DNA of 39,722 nucleotides from Verrucomicrobiota bacterium (GCA_024279685.1 JAJRRI010000028.1:1-39722), one strand, 5' to 3'. Positions 7,756-16,959 are shown, counted from the first letter of the stretch. Translations and numbers: made by a program. The notes: generated by a model not told the origin, from the letters alone.

Positions 7756-8400
7756 TTAGAAAATTCTTTCTCTAAAATCAGTAATGCATTCCTTCTCAGC
7801 TTTCTTTAGCTCCCTTTTCAATCCTTCAGCCTTGTTGTTCATAAGTTGGTCGTATGAAGGATAAACACCGCTCTCATATGAGTCGTATTGAAACTTTCCC
7901 GATGCAATCACGGTTTGTTTTTTTGTATCGATCAACTTGAGTTTGCAAATGTATAGAATTCGATAATTGTTCCAATCTAAAGGGAGATATACAAAGCCCC
8001 AGTTGAAAGTTTGCACATCTAGAACTAGATCTGAATCGCGATAATTGAATGCAATCTCTTCCGCATTTTTAGATTCTGTTTTTTTATTCGGACGTTTTAC
8101 GGTTAACTCGTATTTAGTTGCCAAATCATTCACCAAAGAGGTCGCAATGGCTATTGCCGGGTCAGGCACCTCGTTTTTCTGAATTATTTTGTTTCCCTTG
8201 CTGACCATAGCCACGCTACCAATAGCACCAAACATCCCCTTACCTGCCGTCATAGCAGAAAAATCAGGAACTTCGCGTACAGTATATGTGATGCTCTTTC
8301 CCCGGTATGCGCTTCCGATACTAGGAGTTAGTAGAACGGTTTTTGTCGCGCATCCGCCCAGTGTTAAAATTAGGCCTATTCCAAAAATAAATCTTTTCAT
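7756..8400 (-). CDS. Lipoprotein, unknown; possible Rhs-associated immunity protein
   Basis: A 214-residue predicted lipoprotein: signal helix FIFGIGLILTLGG and lipobox LGGC (Cys16). The mature part has no motif I recognise; it is mixed alpha/beta in character with a lysine-rich C-terminal helix (NNKAEGLKRELKKAEKE). It is the last gene of the minus-strand run that starts with the giant Rhs gene and follows two other small lipoproteins. Rhs toxin tips are typically followed by immunity genes, so an immunity role is possible, but only context supports it. The region between it and the upstream lipoprotein (8401-8504) is very AT-rich. Confidence 0.65.
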   Translation of the reverse strand: MKRFIFGIGLILTLGGCATKTVLLTPSIGSAYRGKSITYTVREVPDFSAMTAGKGMFGAIGSVAMVSKGNKIIQKNEVPDPAIAIATSLVNDLATKYELTVKRPNKKTESKNAEEIAFNYRDSDLVLDVQTFNWGFVYLPLDWNNYRILYICKLKLIDTKKQTVIASGKFQYDSYESGVYPSYDQLMNNKAEGLKRELKKAEKECITDFRERIF

Positions 8401-8441
8401 ATTTTTTTATTTTTATTTAAATATTTAATACAGTTAATTAT

Positions 8442-8454
8442 ACACACCCATCAA
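8442..8454. repeat. 13-bp direct repeat, copy 1
   Basis: TACACACCCATCA, identical to 8941-8953. The second copy encodes the end of the 184-residue lipoprotein (NMMGV stop on the minus strand). The two copies bound the module made of the Rhs-tail remnant and the 103-residue lipoprotein. Confidence 0.6.
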
Positions 8455-8504
8455 AGGATCACTTTTTTAAAATCTATATTGATTGCTCTTTCAACCGTTA
8501 TTCA

Positions 8505-8816
8505 TCATGGATTAACAACGCAGTCGCTTTCTTTTCCCTCAAATCTCCAATTAACAACGATGCGAGTTTCAGGGTCGTATTCAAAAAAGTAGCGACATGT
8601 CCTTGTGTATTCATACTCATTTTCGATATTTCCATTTTCTAACACTTTTCTTCCTAAGAGGCGATCAGGACGCTTCCAAGAACGAGTATCATCAATACTC
8701 CTGCCAACATTAACCTGCATGTGATCTTTAAAATTTTCATGAGGTGATATGCACGAAGAAAGCAACAAAACGAGAGATCCAGCCGATAATGATTTCGCAC
8801 AAATACTTATTTTCAT
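8505..8816 (-). CDS. Small lipoprotein, possible immunity protein
   Basis: A 103-residue predicted lipoprotein with a signal segment LSAGSLVLLLSS and lipobox LSSC. After cleavage about 80 residues remain, containing VNVGRSIDDTRSW and an ENEYEYTRTCRYFFEYDPET stretch that suggests a small beta domain. The ATG at 8816 has AAGGGG six bases upstream; a GTG at 8819 overlaps the stop of the preceding Rhs-tail remnant (TAGTG), implying coupling to it. It sits in the lipoprotein run behind the Rhs gene. Function unknown; immunity to the lost tail toxin is the contextual guess. Confidence 0.6.
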   Translation of the reverse strand: MKISICAKSLSAGSLVLLLSSCISPHENFKDHMQVNVGRSIDDTRSWKRPDRLLGRKVLENGNIENEYEYTRTCRYFFEYDPETRIVVNWRFEGKESDCVVNP

Positions 8817-8818
8817 CA

Positions 8819-8941
8819 CTAACCCCTTTTTCTTAAAATTGCATTGATTTGAATGCTCTGTGATACCGCCTGCATCTGCATGGAAAATGTTGATCCTTGC
8901 ATGGCGTTTCCGAAGATCGCGCCGGTAAGGAGCTGATCCCT
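8819..8941 (-). pseudogene. Displaced Rhs C-terminal tail remnant
   Basis: On the minus strand this gap reads without stops as RDQLLTGAIFGNAMQGSTFS followed by MQMQAVSQSIQINAILRKRG and TAG. The 13 bases GCCGGTAAGGAGC (8921-8933) recur in the Rhs gene at 10328-10340, in the same LLTG frame. It is therefore best read as the end of a former Rhs tip, cut off from the core by recombination at that sequence and left in front of its own lipoprotein gene. Confidence 0.5.
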
Positions 8942-9494
8942 ACACACCCATCATATTATCCCAGATATCGCTTTGGCGTTTCTTTTTATAATCCTTCTCT
9001 AGTCGAACCTTGATATATTCTGATTTTTCGGTTCCATCTGCATGGATGATTTTGATCTCCGCCTCAATATCAAACGGTTCATAGGTCAATCCCATATCTT
9101 TGGTTATAATAAATTGAAAACTACTGCATCCTGACTTTTCCCCCTCTTTTTTGTTTGGGTTTTTTACTTCGGTAAAGCTGTCTTCACCATCCTCAAAGGA
9201 AAGTATTTCCCCTGTTTCAACGCCAATGATTTTCACTGTGCTTAAAGAAAGTTTTCTTTTTGAGTATTTGTCATATGAATCCACATGAAACTCTATCCAC
9301 AAATCATAAGGGAACCCATGCTTTGCTTTCTTTTTTCTACCGTCTTTATAGTTCGCCTGTCTCGACCAAACACCTACGAAAAGTTGCCCTCCAAGCATAT
9401 CTTTACTAATACTTTTATATTCGCAATATTCATGCACTCGGCAACCGCTCAACAATGCACACAACACAGAAAACATTATCACTTTCCTTTTCAT
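8940..9494 (-). CDS. Lipoprotein coupled to the Rhs tip; likely immunity protein
   Basis: A 184-residue predicted lipoprotein: signal VIMFSVLCALLSGC with lipobox LSGC. The mature protein is Lys/Glu-rich with beta-type segments (LWIEFHVDSYDKY; FDIEAEIKIIHADG). Its ATG at 9494 overlaps the Rhs stop codon (TGATG), with GGGGG as ribosome-binding site, so its translation is tied to the toxin tip immediately upstream. That arrangement is what is expected of a toxin-immunity pair. A lipid anchor would put it at a membrane, suggesting the toxin acts in the periplasm or at a membrane. The family is not recognised. Confidence 0.7.
   Translation of the reverse strand: MKRKVIMFSVLCALLSGCRVHEYCEYKSISKDMLGGQLFVGVWSRQANYKDGRKKKAKHGFPYDLWIEFHVDSYDKYSKRKLSLSTVKIIGVETGEILSFEDGEDSFTEVKNPNKKEGEKSGCSSFQFIITKDMGLTYEPFDIEAEIKIIHADGTEKSEYIKVRLEKDYKKKRQSDIWDNMMGV
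8941..8953. repeat. 13-bp direct repeat, copy 2
   Basis: TACACACCCATCA, identical to 8442-8454; it encodes the C-terminus of the 184-residue lipoprotein. Confidence 0.6.
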
Positions 9495-12400
9495 CAAAAC
9501 CCCCAGGCATCTGCCAATTTATAACCCTTATTTCCGCTAAGTAACGCTCCTATCCGCAAACCAAAATTGGTAGTTGGGTTGGAAATATTTCCATACCCTA
9601 AATAAGGAACAACATCCAGTAGTGTATGGGTGAAGATATTCCTTCCGTAGTTGAGTGTTCCCATATTTACCGAATCTGTAACTACGGAGTAAAGTCCGTT
9701 GCCATTCGGTCTTAAGATAATCTCATATCGACCATATTTATTCCACCAGCGAGGGCCTTTTGGTGCTGTGGTGATCTTAATGTTATTTTGGTTCGGTGAA
9801 CCGATGCGATGGGAATTGGCTGCATCAACTCCGATATACCCACCAGTTCCCGTTGTAAGTCCTTTAATACCTCCAAACTCTTCCAAGTCAATATTATCTC
9901 GTTCGGCAAAACCTTCCTTTTCCCAGTAAGTATTATTTTTCTGATTTCTGGACTGATGAATCTCACCTAACTTTTTAAAGCCCTCTCCAATCAAGAGAGC
10001 AAACGCCCCAGTGACAGCTCCGGCGGCGAATTTTCCACCACCGATTGCGGAGGCGGTTCCGCCGACCAAGGCGGCGGCGAGGGTTTTGAGGGCGAGGTTG
10101 GCTTCGCCCATGGCACCCGAAATTGCACCGGCTCCAAATCCGGCGAGGAAGCCGGTTTCCCAGCTACCGCCTTGCGCAAGCGAGATAGCGCTGCCAGTTA
10201 CGCCGTGTGCCAGTGCGGTGGTGAGTTGGCCCCACGCCGCCACATTAATATATCCGCCCACGGCTCCGGCGACCGCGCCCCATGCCGCGCCGGTTAGGCC
10301 ATTTCGGAAGGCATCGCCCAGACTCCCGCCGGTAAGGAGCGTCCCGCTAAATCCGGCGGCAAAGCCCCCTGCCGCTCCGGCGATTGCTCCGGTCAGGACG
10401 CTGCCCCACACCCCCGCAGCGAAACTACCAACAATAGGACCCGCTAATCCCAGCGTTAAAATCGTAACGACCACGGCAATCACAGTGCCGACGATGGCTA
10501 CCCAGTATTTCTTTACGAAACTCTTGGCCTTCTTCCATGCTTTGCTCAGCCATGAATAGCCGGAGGGATCGGTGAGCGTTAGCGGGTTGTTGCGGACATA
10601 GGAATATCGATTATAGCTCTGGAGATCGCTGGGGGCTTGTACGATGGGGTCGGCGGAGAGGAAGCGGCCGAGGGTGGCATCGTAGATACGTCCGTTCATA
10701 TGGACGAGGCCGACGTTATCTAACATTTCATGGCCGGTAAACCCCCGATCGGTTTCAAGCGAGGAGGTATTGACCGCGGATGCTAGCCAGGTTTCGGCAC
10801 TTCGGCGTTTGCCCCAGGCATCGAAGGAATATTCTGCCAAGAGGGATACGGTTCCGCCAAAGCCTTCTCCACTGACCGCGACGATGGAACCGAGGTGGTT
10901 TTTGTGGAGATATTTGCGTTCAACATTTTCGGCGATGTCCTGTACGTGGATTCCGACGCCGCCGGATGGGGTGGAGACAAACACGCGGGTTTCTTTATGC
11001 GTCCATTGCCAGTTGGCGCGGTCGTGCTGATTCCCGCCGGTGAGCTCTTCGGTCTGCTCGAAACCGCCGAGGTAGAGCTTCTTGGTTCCGGCTCCATCCT
11101 TGAAGCTAATCTGGGCAATGCGGCTATGATTGATGTCGTAGGTGAATTCGGAACCGTCGTTGCCGTTGTAGAGGGTGGAGACCTTGTTGAAGGAGGTCCA
11201 TACGGTGGAGCTGATGTTGGTTCCACCTTGGGAGTGGCCGAGCATATTGCCGCAGTTGTCGTAGGAATAGGTCATGCCATTGGCGGAGGTAACGGCGTGG
11301 GGGCCGGCGTTGTTCGCGCCGTATTGATAGGCGCCGACATCGGCTTTCGATTAGATATTGCCTATCGCATCATACACCATGAAGCTGGAAGCATGGCCTA
11401 CGCCCACTAAACGGTTGAGAGCATCATAGCCAAAGGTTTCCGAGAGGGAGGTTTGCAGGGTTCGACTTAATGTTCTTTGCGTGAGATTCCCCAGTCGATC
11501 GTATTGGAATCCTTGGCTGTGCAGTCCGGAGGAGAGGTTGGAAAGCTCGATGCCTACGAGCCTTCCGGTTGGTGGATTGAACGACTGGGTGGTTTCTACC
11601 CCGTTGCCGAGCGTGTATTCGAGCAACTGGCCTTTGGCGTTGAAATCGACCTCATCGATGCTCCACCAAACATGGCCCGTTCCATCGGAAACCTGGATGA
11701 CGGCTCCGCGCGTGTTGTAGGGGTTGATGCTCTCGAACGAGCTCCAGTTTGGGCTGAGGGCGTCGCCGGAGGCAATGACGGATTGCGGTCGCCAGAAGCG
11801 ATGATTGGATACAACGCGGCTGAATTCGTCGTAGGTATTGCAGGTATAAAACCACTTATTATCAATGTTCTGGAGGGTGAGCAACGGGCGACCGAGAGCA
11901 TCGTAGGCGTGGGTGCGGCGATGAACGAGATTAATGCCACTGGAGTCCGTCAGCTCTTCGCGCCAAAGTGCGCCAACCCTCCCGCCTTCGCCGGGGTTGT
12001 CGTAGAACCATTGGGCGGTTCCTTCGGGCGTAGTTCGCTGGGTCATGCGTCCGAGCAGATCGTATTCCATCGTCGTGACCTGCCCGTTGGCGTTGGTTTG
12101 GGCCGTCAATTCTCCGAGGGCGTTGTAGGCATAGAACCATTCGCCCATGTCGGGGGCGTCCTGCCGAATCTTGTTGCCCGGCAGGTCGTATTCCATGAAG
12201 ATTTCGTTGCCGAGTTCGTCGGTGGTTTTACGAGGTTTCCGACGGCATCATATTCATAGCGGATTTCATAACCGAGGTTATCGACGACCTTGAGGAGGTC
12301 GCCTTTGGCATTTTTATAGGTTGTCGTGACTTGGTTTTCAGAGGGGTCTGTTCCACTGGGCACTACATTATTGGTGATGCTCGAAACCAGACCGTTATAC

Positions 12401-14656
12401 CCATAGGCGGTTTTTGTTTCATCGGGGGCAATGGCAAGCTACGGCCTGCCCAGCTCGTCGTATTGCGTGAAGCCATAGTTTGGCGTATCGCCGGAAAAAT
12501 AAGGGTCGCTTGCGGCCACGACTTGTCCCAGCCCATTGTAGCCGGTGTCCCGCAGGACTTTTCTTCCATCCGGAGCCTCTGTCTCCGTGCGAATTTCACG
12601 ACCCTGGCGGTCGTAATAGGCTTTGGCGGGCGCGGTGCCGCTGGATTGGGTGGTGACGGAATAGGTCGCCTCCATCACGATATTCGTTCCGCCGGATTCA
12701 ACGGGAACCGAAATGGAAATTCCGGTTTCCCATGTGTAGGCCGTGGAGGTTGTGGTGCCATCGGCACGAGTTTCAAGTTTGGGTCGACCCAGTGGGTCGT
12801 ATTGCCATGCGGTCGTCAACCCATTGGGTCCGGTGCGTGACTGTACCAGTCCCGTGGCAGGGTCGGTGGCGATGATTTCGGAATGGTTGAACGTATTTTC
12901 AGAGTCGATCACGAAGCGACCCTTGGAATCGTAGGCCGTGTTCTGCACCGTGCGCTCAATAATATCCGCACCGGAAATCGTCTTGTTAGTAATGTTGCCG
13001 AAGCCATCATAAAGATAATCGGTTTTGAGCCATTTGGCGGTGGTGGGTTCCGTGGTTTCCCAACGAATCAAGCCGGTGCCGTTGTAGTAATCGAATGTAG
13101 CGGTGCGAACGACGTTGGAGTATCCCGTTCGGAGGTGGGTAACCGTCGATTGATTCAAACGACCCAGCAGCCAGTTTGCATCGTCGGCAAGGTAGCTATT
13201 TTCCGTAATCAAGGACGGTCTTGGTGATATTTCCGTACCAAAGTTCGACCGGAAAGCTATTGGTGTACTGCACGAGATTGGGAATGGACGCGGATGTATT
13301 CTGCCCGCCGAACCAACTGTAGGTCACTACTTCCGAAACCACGTCGTTGGTGTTTCCCAGGTCCCATCTTTTTTCCGTGGAGGTTGGCGTGTAGATAAAC
13401 AACGGATAAAGGGAAACATAGTTACCCAGATAACGCCCCGGCCAAACCAGATTGTAGAGCCATGTGTTCTCCACCTCCTTGAGCAACTGTCCGTCTGGAT
13501 CGTTTTCCGGATCGGGAATGTACCGGGTTTCGCTCTTGAGCTGTGCACCGGTCAGCGGGAAATCCTGCGCTAGATACTCGATTTTTGAAAGCTGAGTTTG
13601 CGGATCGTACGACTCGAAGATCTGGAATCCGAGGAATCCTCGATCACGGTGGGTACGGGCGTTCGCGTAGATATACATCGAACTGTATTTTCCTCCCACT
13701 CCATTATCTTTCAACATTTCGGACACCACCTGCATCGATCCCTGAAAATCGTAGGTCGGAAACTCTGCACCGGTGCCTTTCGTGTAGATATCCGAATCGG
13801 TCAACGGGCGATAGAACAGTTCCGTAGTGGCCGCATAGTGCCCGCCATCGCGCTGGCCCGTGGTGATTTTCTTCAACATCGGCGGACGACTTTGGTTGAT
13901 CCATGCCCCTTGCGCCGTTCCGCTACGATAAATTTGGTCGAGCAATCCATCACCGTTGATATCAACGAAGCGCGAACCTTTGTCTTTTCCATCCGCGGCA
14001 ACAATAGGCTGCGGTGGTGCGTAGTTGTTGTCTTGGAGCCAACCTGAACCTGTATTGATCCACGCATCCACACTCGTAGTATTGTTGCGAACCATGTCCA
14101 CCAAACCATCACCGTTCACATCGACAAACAGCACCCCTTTTGCCGCCGCATTGTCCTGCTTCAAAATAATGGGCGGCACAAAGTTGGTGTCGGAATTTGC
14201 AGCCCATCCGGTTCCCGTATTCAGGAATGCACCCTTGTTCACCGTTCCATTCGCCAACTTGTGGTGATAGAGAAAATCGGGTAGCCCGTCGCCATTTACA
14301 TCCAGCAATTGCGAATTAACATTATTTCCTGAAGTGTCAGAGAATACATAAGGAGGGGCATAAATACTATCAACAGAAACGTCAAGGGGTCTAGCAGATC
14401 GTAACAAAGAAAAGTAATTAACTCCGTCGGAACGCAACATATCGACACTATTATTTCCATCAATATCTAAGCTTCGAATTCCGAGATCACTGCCACCATC
14501 ATCAATATAAAAACTATTATAATTTGATTGAACCCATCCCTGTGGTGTTGATGATTCCAGAATGGTTTGGGATTTTGCAGTTGTGGCCGGATCCGACATG
14601 AGATGAGCAAAGACCATGCGAGTTTTATCGAGATGGAGCCGCCAATATTTTCGGTT
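9494..14656 (-). pseudogene. Giant SpvB/RHS toxin-like gene, C-terminal part (broken)
   Basis: The downstream two thirds of a gene whose 5' part is at 23678-25207. Reading the minus strand: FG-GAP/VCBS repeats (LDVNGDGLPDFLYHH, VDVNGDGLVDMVRNN, VDINGDGLLDQIY), a TcdB-middle-like region, many RHS/YD repeats (LTYSYDNCGN-type), the RHS core (GRFLSADPIVQAPSDLQSYN; NPLTLTDPSGY), a Gly/Ala-rich hydrophobic stretch, and a ~160-residue tip I do not recognise. Lesions: a frameshift at 13196-13212; an in-frame TAG at 12439-12441; a one-base loss in an A-run at 12226-12229 (VGNLVK then TTDELGNEIF in another frame); an in-frame TAA at 11351-11353. The last piece, with core and tip, is open from 11350 to 9494. 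The 5' boundary with the mobile element is not exact. Confidence 0.85.
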
Positions 14657-14722
14657 TCACCCTTTGTTTATGGTGATTTCGGGATTTTAGATCTCTGTTT
14701 ATTTTTGACGGGGTCATTCTTT

Positions 14723-14867
14723 AAATTTACCAAACCAATTGGAATTTAGTGTTTTTTTAGTTTGGTAAATTTGAAGGCCGATTTCGATGGATTCTAATTA
14801 GTTTGGGGTGAAATTCTAATTGGTTTGGTAAATTTGGAAAAGTTTCCAATTGGTTTGGGGAATTTGG
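14723..14867. repeat. Left-end array of ~22-bp transposase-binding-like sites
   Basis: Five related copies: 14723-14745 (minus orientation), 14760-14772 (partial), 14791-14815, 14813-14837 and 14844-14867 (plus). The consensus is about ATTCYAATTGGTTTGGTAAATTTGG. The first two form a 13-bp perfect inverted repeat (AAATTTACCAAAC / GTTTGGTAAATTT) around 24 bases. Arrays of sites at element ends are typical of Mu- and Tn7-like transposons. Confidence 0.7.
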
Positions 14868-14938
14868 ATTTTGGGACCAGAAGAGGTTGGTTTTGAAAAA
14901 TTGTTAGAACAGGGAAAGTGTTAGGATAGAGGGAAAGC

Positions 14939-15034
14939 GAGAGATGCGGCGGGGCCTGTCGGGAACCCTGCAATGCGATCCGCTCTTTCGAGCGTCCTAC
15001 GGCAGACAGAATTTCACCGTGTCACGCATCTCTC
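14939..15034. repeat. 96-nt structured unit, copy 1
   Basis: Starts and ends with a 10-bp stem (GAGAGATGCG / CGCATCTCTC). Inner helices are GCGGGG (14949-14954) with CCCTGC (14966-14971), and CGCTC/GAGCG (14981-14985/14990-14994) closed by TTTC. Copy 2 has the same length and fold with compensatory differences. It could be a small RNA gene or a DNA hairpin site. It lies between the left-end sites and the repressor gene. Confidence 0.75.
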
Positions 15035-15077
15035 TAAAATCGGAAGGTACTCGGGTTCCCTGGCATGTCAAGTGAGG

Positions 15078-15173
15078 GAGAGATGCGGCAGGGCCTCCCA
15101 GGAACCCTGCATAGCGATCCGTGCTGAAGCACGTCCTACGGCGGGGAGAATTTCACCGTGTCACGCATCTCTC
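15078..15173. repeat. 96-nt structured unit, copy 2
   Basis: Same outer stem as copy 1. Inner helices are GCAGGG/CCCTGC (A-T where copy 1 has a G-T wobble) and CGTGC/GCACG closed by TGAA (two base pairs changed on both sides relative to copy 1). It ends four bases before the repressor stop codon, so repressor transcripts would run through both units. Confidence 0.75.
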
Positions 15174-15177
15174 TGAA

Positions 15178-15786
15178 TTATCTAGGTGGTATTTTCCACA
15201 ACCGGAAAAGCAACCCATCAGTGGAAGGCGTTTTTGATGCAAGCTCGTCCAGCACTCGTACAGCCTCAATGACAGTTTCTGACTTTGTAATGTTGCCAAT
15301 AACGATGTTTGCTGCATTTCTTAGCTTTTCGTAACCATCTACCTTGTTGCTCTCTGCATTGAAATAACTATCTAGGATTCTGCGAGTAACAAAGATCCAC
15401 TTATATCGGAGATCTGGATCACACATTATGCCACCCAGAAACTTAATAACGCGAAATACGGTTTGCTCGTTTTGGTGATTTTCAGGCAATCCTTTATGAA
15501 ATTCATCCTGCAGTGGAGTTCTCAGCAAATCTTCTAGCGCATCAACTCCAGCATTGGCGTCCGAATGCTCTCCAGAGCCCACGACAAGCTTTTCATCCCC
15601 AAGAAGCATTGCAACAGACACATCAAACTCATCGGCAATTTTTTTCAATGTTGATGGGCGTGGAGTAGCCCCGTGCTTCCATCTGGAAATAGTTGTGTGC
15701 GAAATTCCGAGTTTTCGGGCAAGGCCTTCTTTAGTCATGCCGTACTCCGCAAGTAGCGAATCTAAGTTATCTGAAAACACGTTCAT
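15178..15786 (-). CDS. XRE-family HTH repressor of the Mu-like element
   Basis: A 202-residue protein with an N-terminal Cro/C1-type HTH (residues about 10-60: GMTKEGLARKLGISHTTISR, WKHG, PSTLKKIADEFDVSVAML). The remaining ~140 residues are helical and lack the LexA-type Ser/Lys peptidase signature, so SOS self-cleavage is not evident. It is the only leftward gene of the element, divergent from the early operon, and the shared 96-bp intergenic region holds a 38-bp nested dyad suited to a repressor operator. By analogy with Mu c it should silence the rightward operon. Specificity is inferred from position. Confidence 0.8.
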   Translation of the reverse strand: MNVFSDNLDSLLAEYGMTKEGLARKLGISHTTISRWKHGATPRPSTLKKIADEFDVSVAMLLGDEKLVVGSGEHSDANAGVDALEDLLRTPLQDEFHKGLPENHQNEQTVFRVIKFLGGIMCDPDLRYKWIFVTRRILDSYFNAESNKVDGYEKLRNAANIVIGNITKSETVIEAVRVLDELASKTPSTDGLLFRLWKIPPR

Positions 15787-15799
15787 TAATTATTCCTGT

Positions 15800-15837
15800 A
15801 ATAATCACATAAACGCACTTGCGTTGGTGTGATTATT
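15800..15837. promoter_or_regulatory. Nested-dyad operator candidate
   Basis: AATAATCACA (15800-15809) pairs with TGTGATTATT (15828-15837), and AACGCA (15812-15817) with TGCGTT (15820-15825); both dyads share one centre at 15818.5. It lies between the divergent repressor and early genes, so it is the obvious place for autoregulation and early-promoter control. Confidence 0.75.
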
Positions 15838-15882
15838 TGTTACTGTCGCCTCGTAACGTATGAATAACGCGGAGCATATGCA

Positions 15883-16050
15883 ATGAAAAAACGGTTACCA
15901 AATATCGAGGGGATAACGAAAGATGCCGAATTGCTGGACATCAACCGCCACCATCTCCGGCGTGTACTTGTCGGCGAGCGTACTTCCCAAAAACTACTAG
16001 CTCGTTACCAAGAACTCAAAAAACGACAAGCAGCTGAGGTCGCGACATGA
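15883..16050 (+). CDS. Small HTH-like protein, first early gene
   Basis: A 55-residue ORF (MKKRLPNIEGITKDAELLDI…) preceded by GCGGAG. The segment DAELLDINRHHLRRVLVGER looks like a helix-turn-helix (compare 'AAKLLGVSRTHLSRVLRG' patterns), with a basic C-terminal helix. Its stop overlaps the next start as ATGA. It lies where Mu-like phages encode a small Ner/Cro-type regulator. No specific family is assigned. Confidence 0.65.
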   Translation: MKKRLPNIEGITKDAELLDINRHHLRRVLVGERTSQKLLARYQELKKRQAAEVAT

Positions 16051-16361
16051 AAGAAGTTTTCAGGCTTGCAGATAACCGGGTGATTGAAGTCAGCGGCACT
16101 GATTTCTCTGTGAGGTATATCGCCTCAAAAAAGGGAATTCCGCCCATGTATGAGCTGGTTCAAAACATGGGGATGAGTCAGGCCGATCTTGCGCGCCTTT
16201 CCGGTGTATCGCATTCGACGGTAAATCGTTCATGCAATGGATCTATTCCGCGTGCAGTAAATCTCAAGAGCTTGGCGGATGCTTTGTCATTGCCAGTTCA
16301 AGATGTCGTTGAAGCAATCCGAAACGCCAATCCCACAATAAACATGAGGAAAAACCGATGA
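16047..16361 (+). CDS. XRE-family HTH protein
   Basis: A 104-residue protein. Residues about 30-90 form a Cro/C1-type HTH (MYELVQNMGMSQADLARLSG, VSHSTVNRSCNG, NLKSLADALSLPVQDVVEAI). The N-terminal ~25 residues resemble a short DUF-type leader (VFRLADNRVIEVSGTDF). It overlaps both neighbours by 4 bp (ATGA), as expected in a tightly packed early operon. It probably regulates the element's own transcription. Confidence 0.75.
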   Translation: MKEVFRLADNRVIEVSGTDFSVRYIASKKGIPPMYELVQNMGMSQADLARLSGVSHSTVNRSCNGSIPRAVNLKSLADALSLPVQDVVEAIRNANPTINMRKNR

Positions 16362-16604
16362 ATAAAACTGAATTATTAGCCGGTGCAATCCTGCTCACTC
16401 TCCCTGCGGCCAAGCCGTTGCTGGTGACTGGAAGAACTCATTGAAGCTATTGCGAAATCGGGCACTACGCCGTCTGAGCCGTGGGATTTGCATGATGTAG
16501 TCAAGGAAGTGTGTCTCGGCTATCAGATGGTTGCGCGGATCGCCGGATTCTACGAGATCACGGAAAACGGCGTTATCTGGCTGAAAGAACAGAACCTTAT
16601 TTAA
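16358..16604 (+). pseudogene. Small early ORF, apparently frameshifted
   Basis: The ATG at 16358 overlaps the previous stop (ATGA) and gives MNKTELLAGAILLTLPAAKP then 8 more residues to a TGA. In another frame the sequence continues as EELIEAIAKSGTTPSEPWDL, then HDVVKEVCLGYQMVARIAGF and on to TAA at 16602-16604. The two halves read like one ~80-residue protein with a frame change near 16420-16435. No family is recognised. It could also be two very small genes. Confidence 0.45.
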
Positions 16605-16611
16605 GGAACCG

Positions 16612-16959
16612 ATGGATCTACTTGGACATCTTTGTAATCGCGAGCGGAAGGCTGGGACTGCGCACCGGAACGTACCACTTCCTTCGGCGGCTGAGGAGGC
16701 ATCAAGGAATAAGGAACCTTCCCCGGTTCCGGTCGAGTCTGCCGGGGAAGGATCCAGAAAACTGGTAGCCGGGGAGCCTGCCGAACAGTTGGCCGCGCTG
16801 GTGAAAAAGCATGGCGACTTGTGGGCTGTCTCCAGAAAACTCGGCATCAGCTATTACCACCTGATGCACTTGCACACTGGCGAGACGGATCAGCTGCCGG
16901 ACGTCGACCAGGCGCGGCGGTTGAGGGAAGCAGCGGAGAGTAGATATGGGCAAGCATAA
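16612..16959 (+). CDS. Small DNA-binding-like protein of the element
   Basis: A 115-residue protein with AAGGA before its start. The C-terminal half (LAALVKKHGDLWAVSRKLGI, SYYHLMHLHTGE) looks like a helix-turn-helix; the N-terminal half is Pro/Glu/Ser-rich and probably disordered. A 10-bp perfect hairpin (CCTTCCCCGG/CCGGGGAAGG, 16717-16751) lies inside the coding region. The 3' end overlaps the next gene by 14 bp. The function is not known; its operon position suggests regulation or transposition assistance. Confidence 0.6.
   Translation: MDLLGHLCNRERKAGTAHRNVPLPSAAEEASRNKEPSPVPVESAGEGSRKLVAGEPAEQLAALVKKHGDLWAVSRKLGISYYHLMHLHTGETDQLPDVDQARRLREAAESRYGQA
16717..16751. repeat. 10-bp perfect hairpin inside an early gene
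   Basis: CCTTCCCCGG (16717-16726) and CCGGGGAAGG (16742-16751) around 15 bases containing CGGTCGAGTCTG. The stem and loop resemble the first hairpin at 19721-19744, so a small palindrome family may be spread through the element. Confidence 0.55.

Noticed and set aside
10011..10559. Plus-strand Ala/Pro-rich 182-residue ORF
   Set aside because: It is antisense to the Gly/Ala-rich stretch of the Rhs protein; the composition is a by-product of that repeat.
14939..15173. Tandem repeats as a CRISPR array or integron attC sites
   Set aside because: Only two units of 96 nt, separated by 43 bases, with internal compensatory changes; no cas or integrase gene is nearby.
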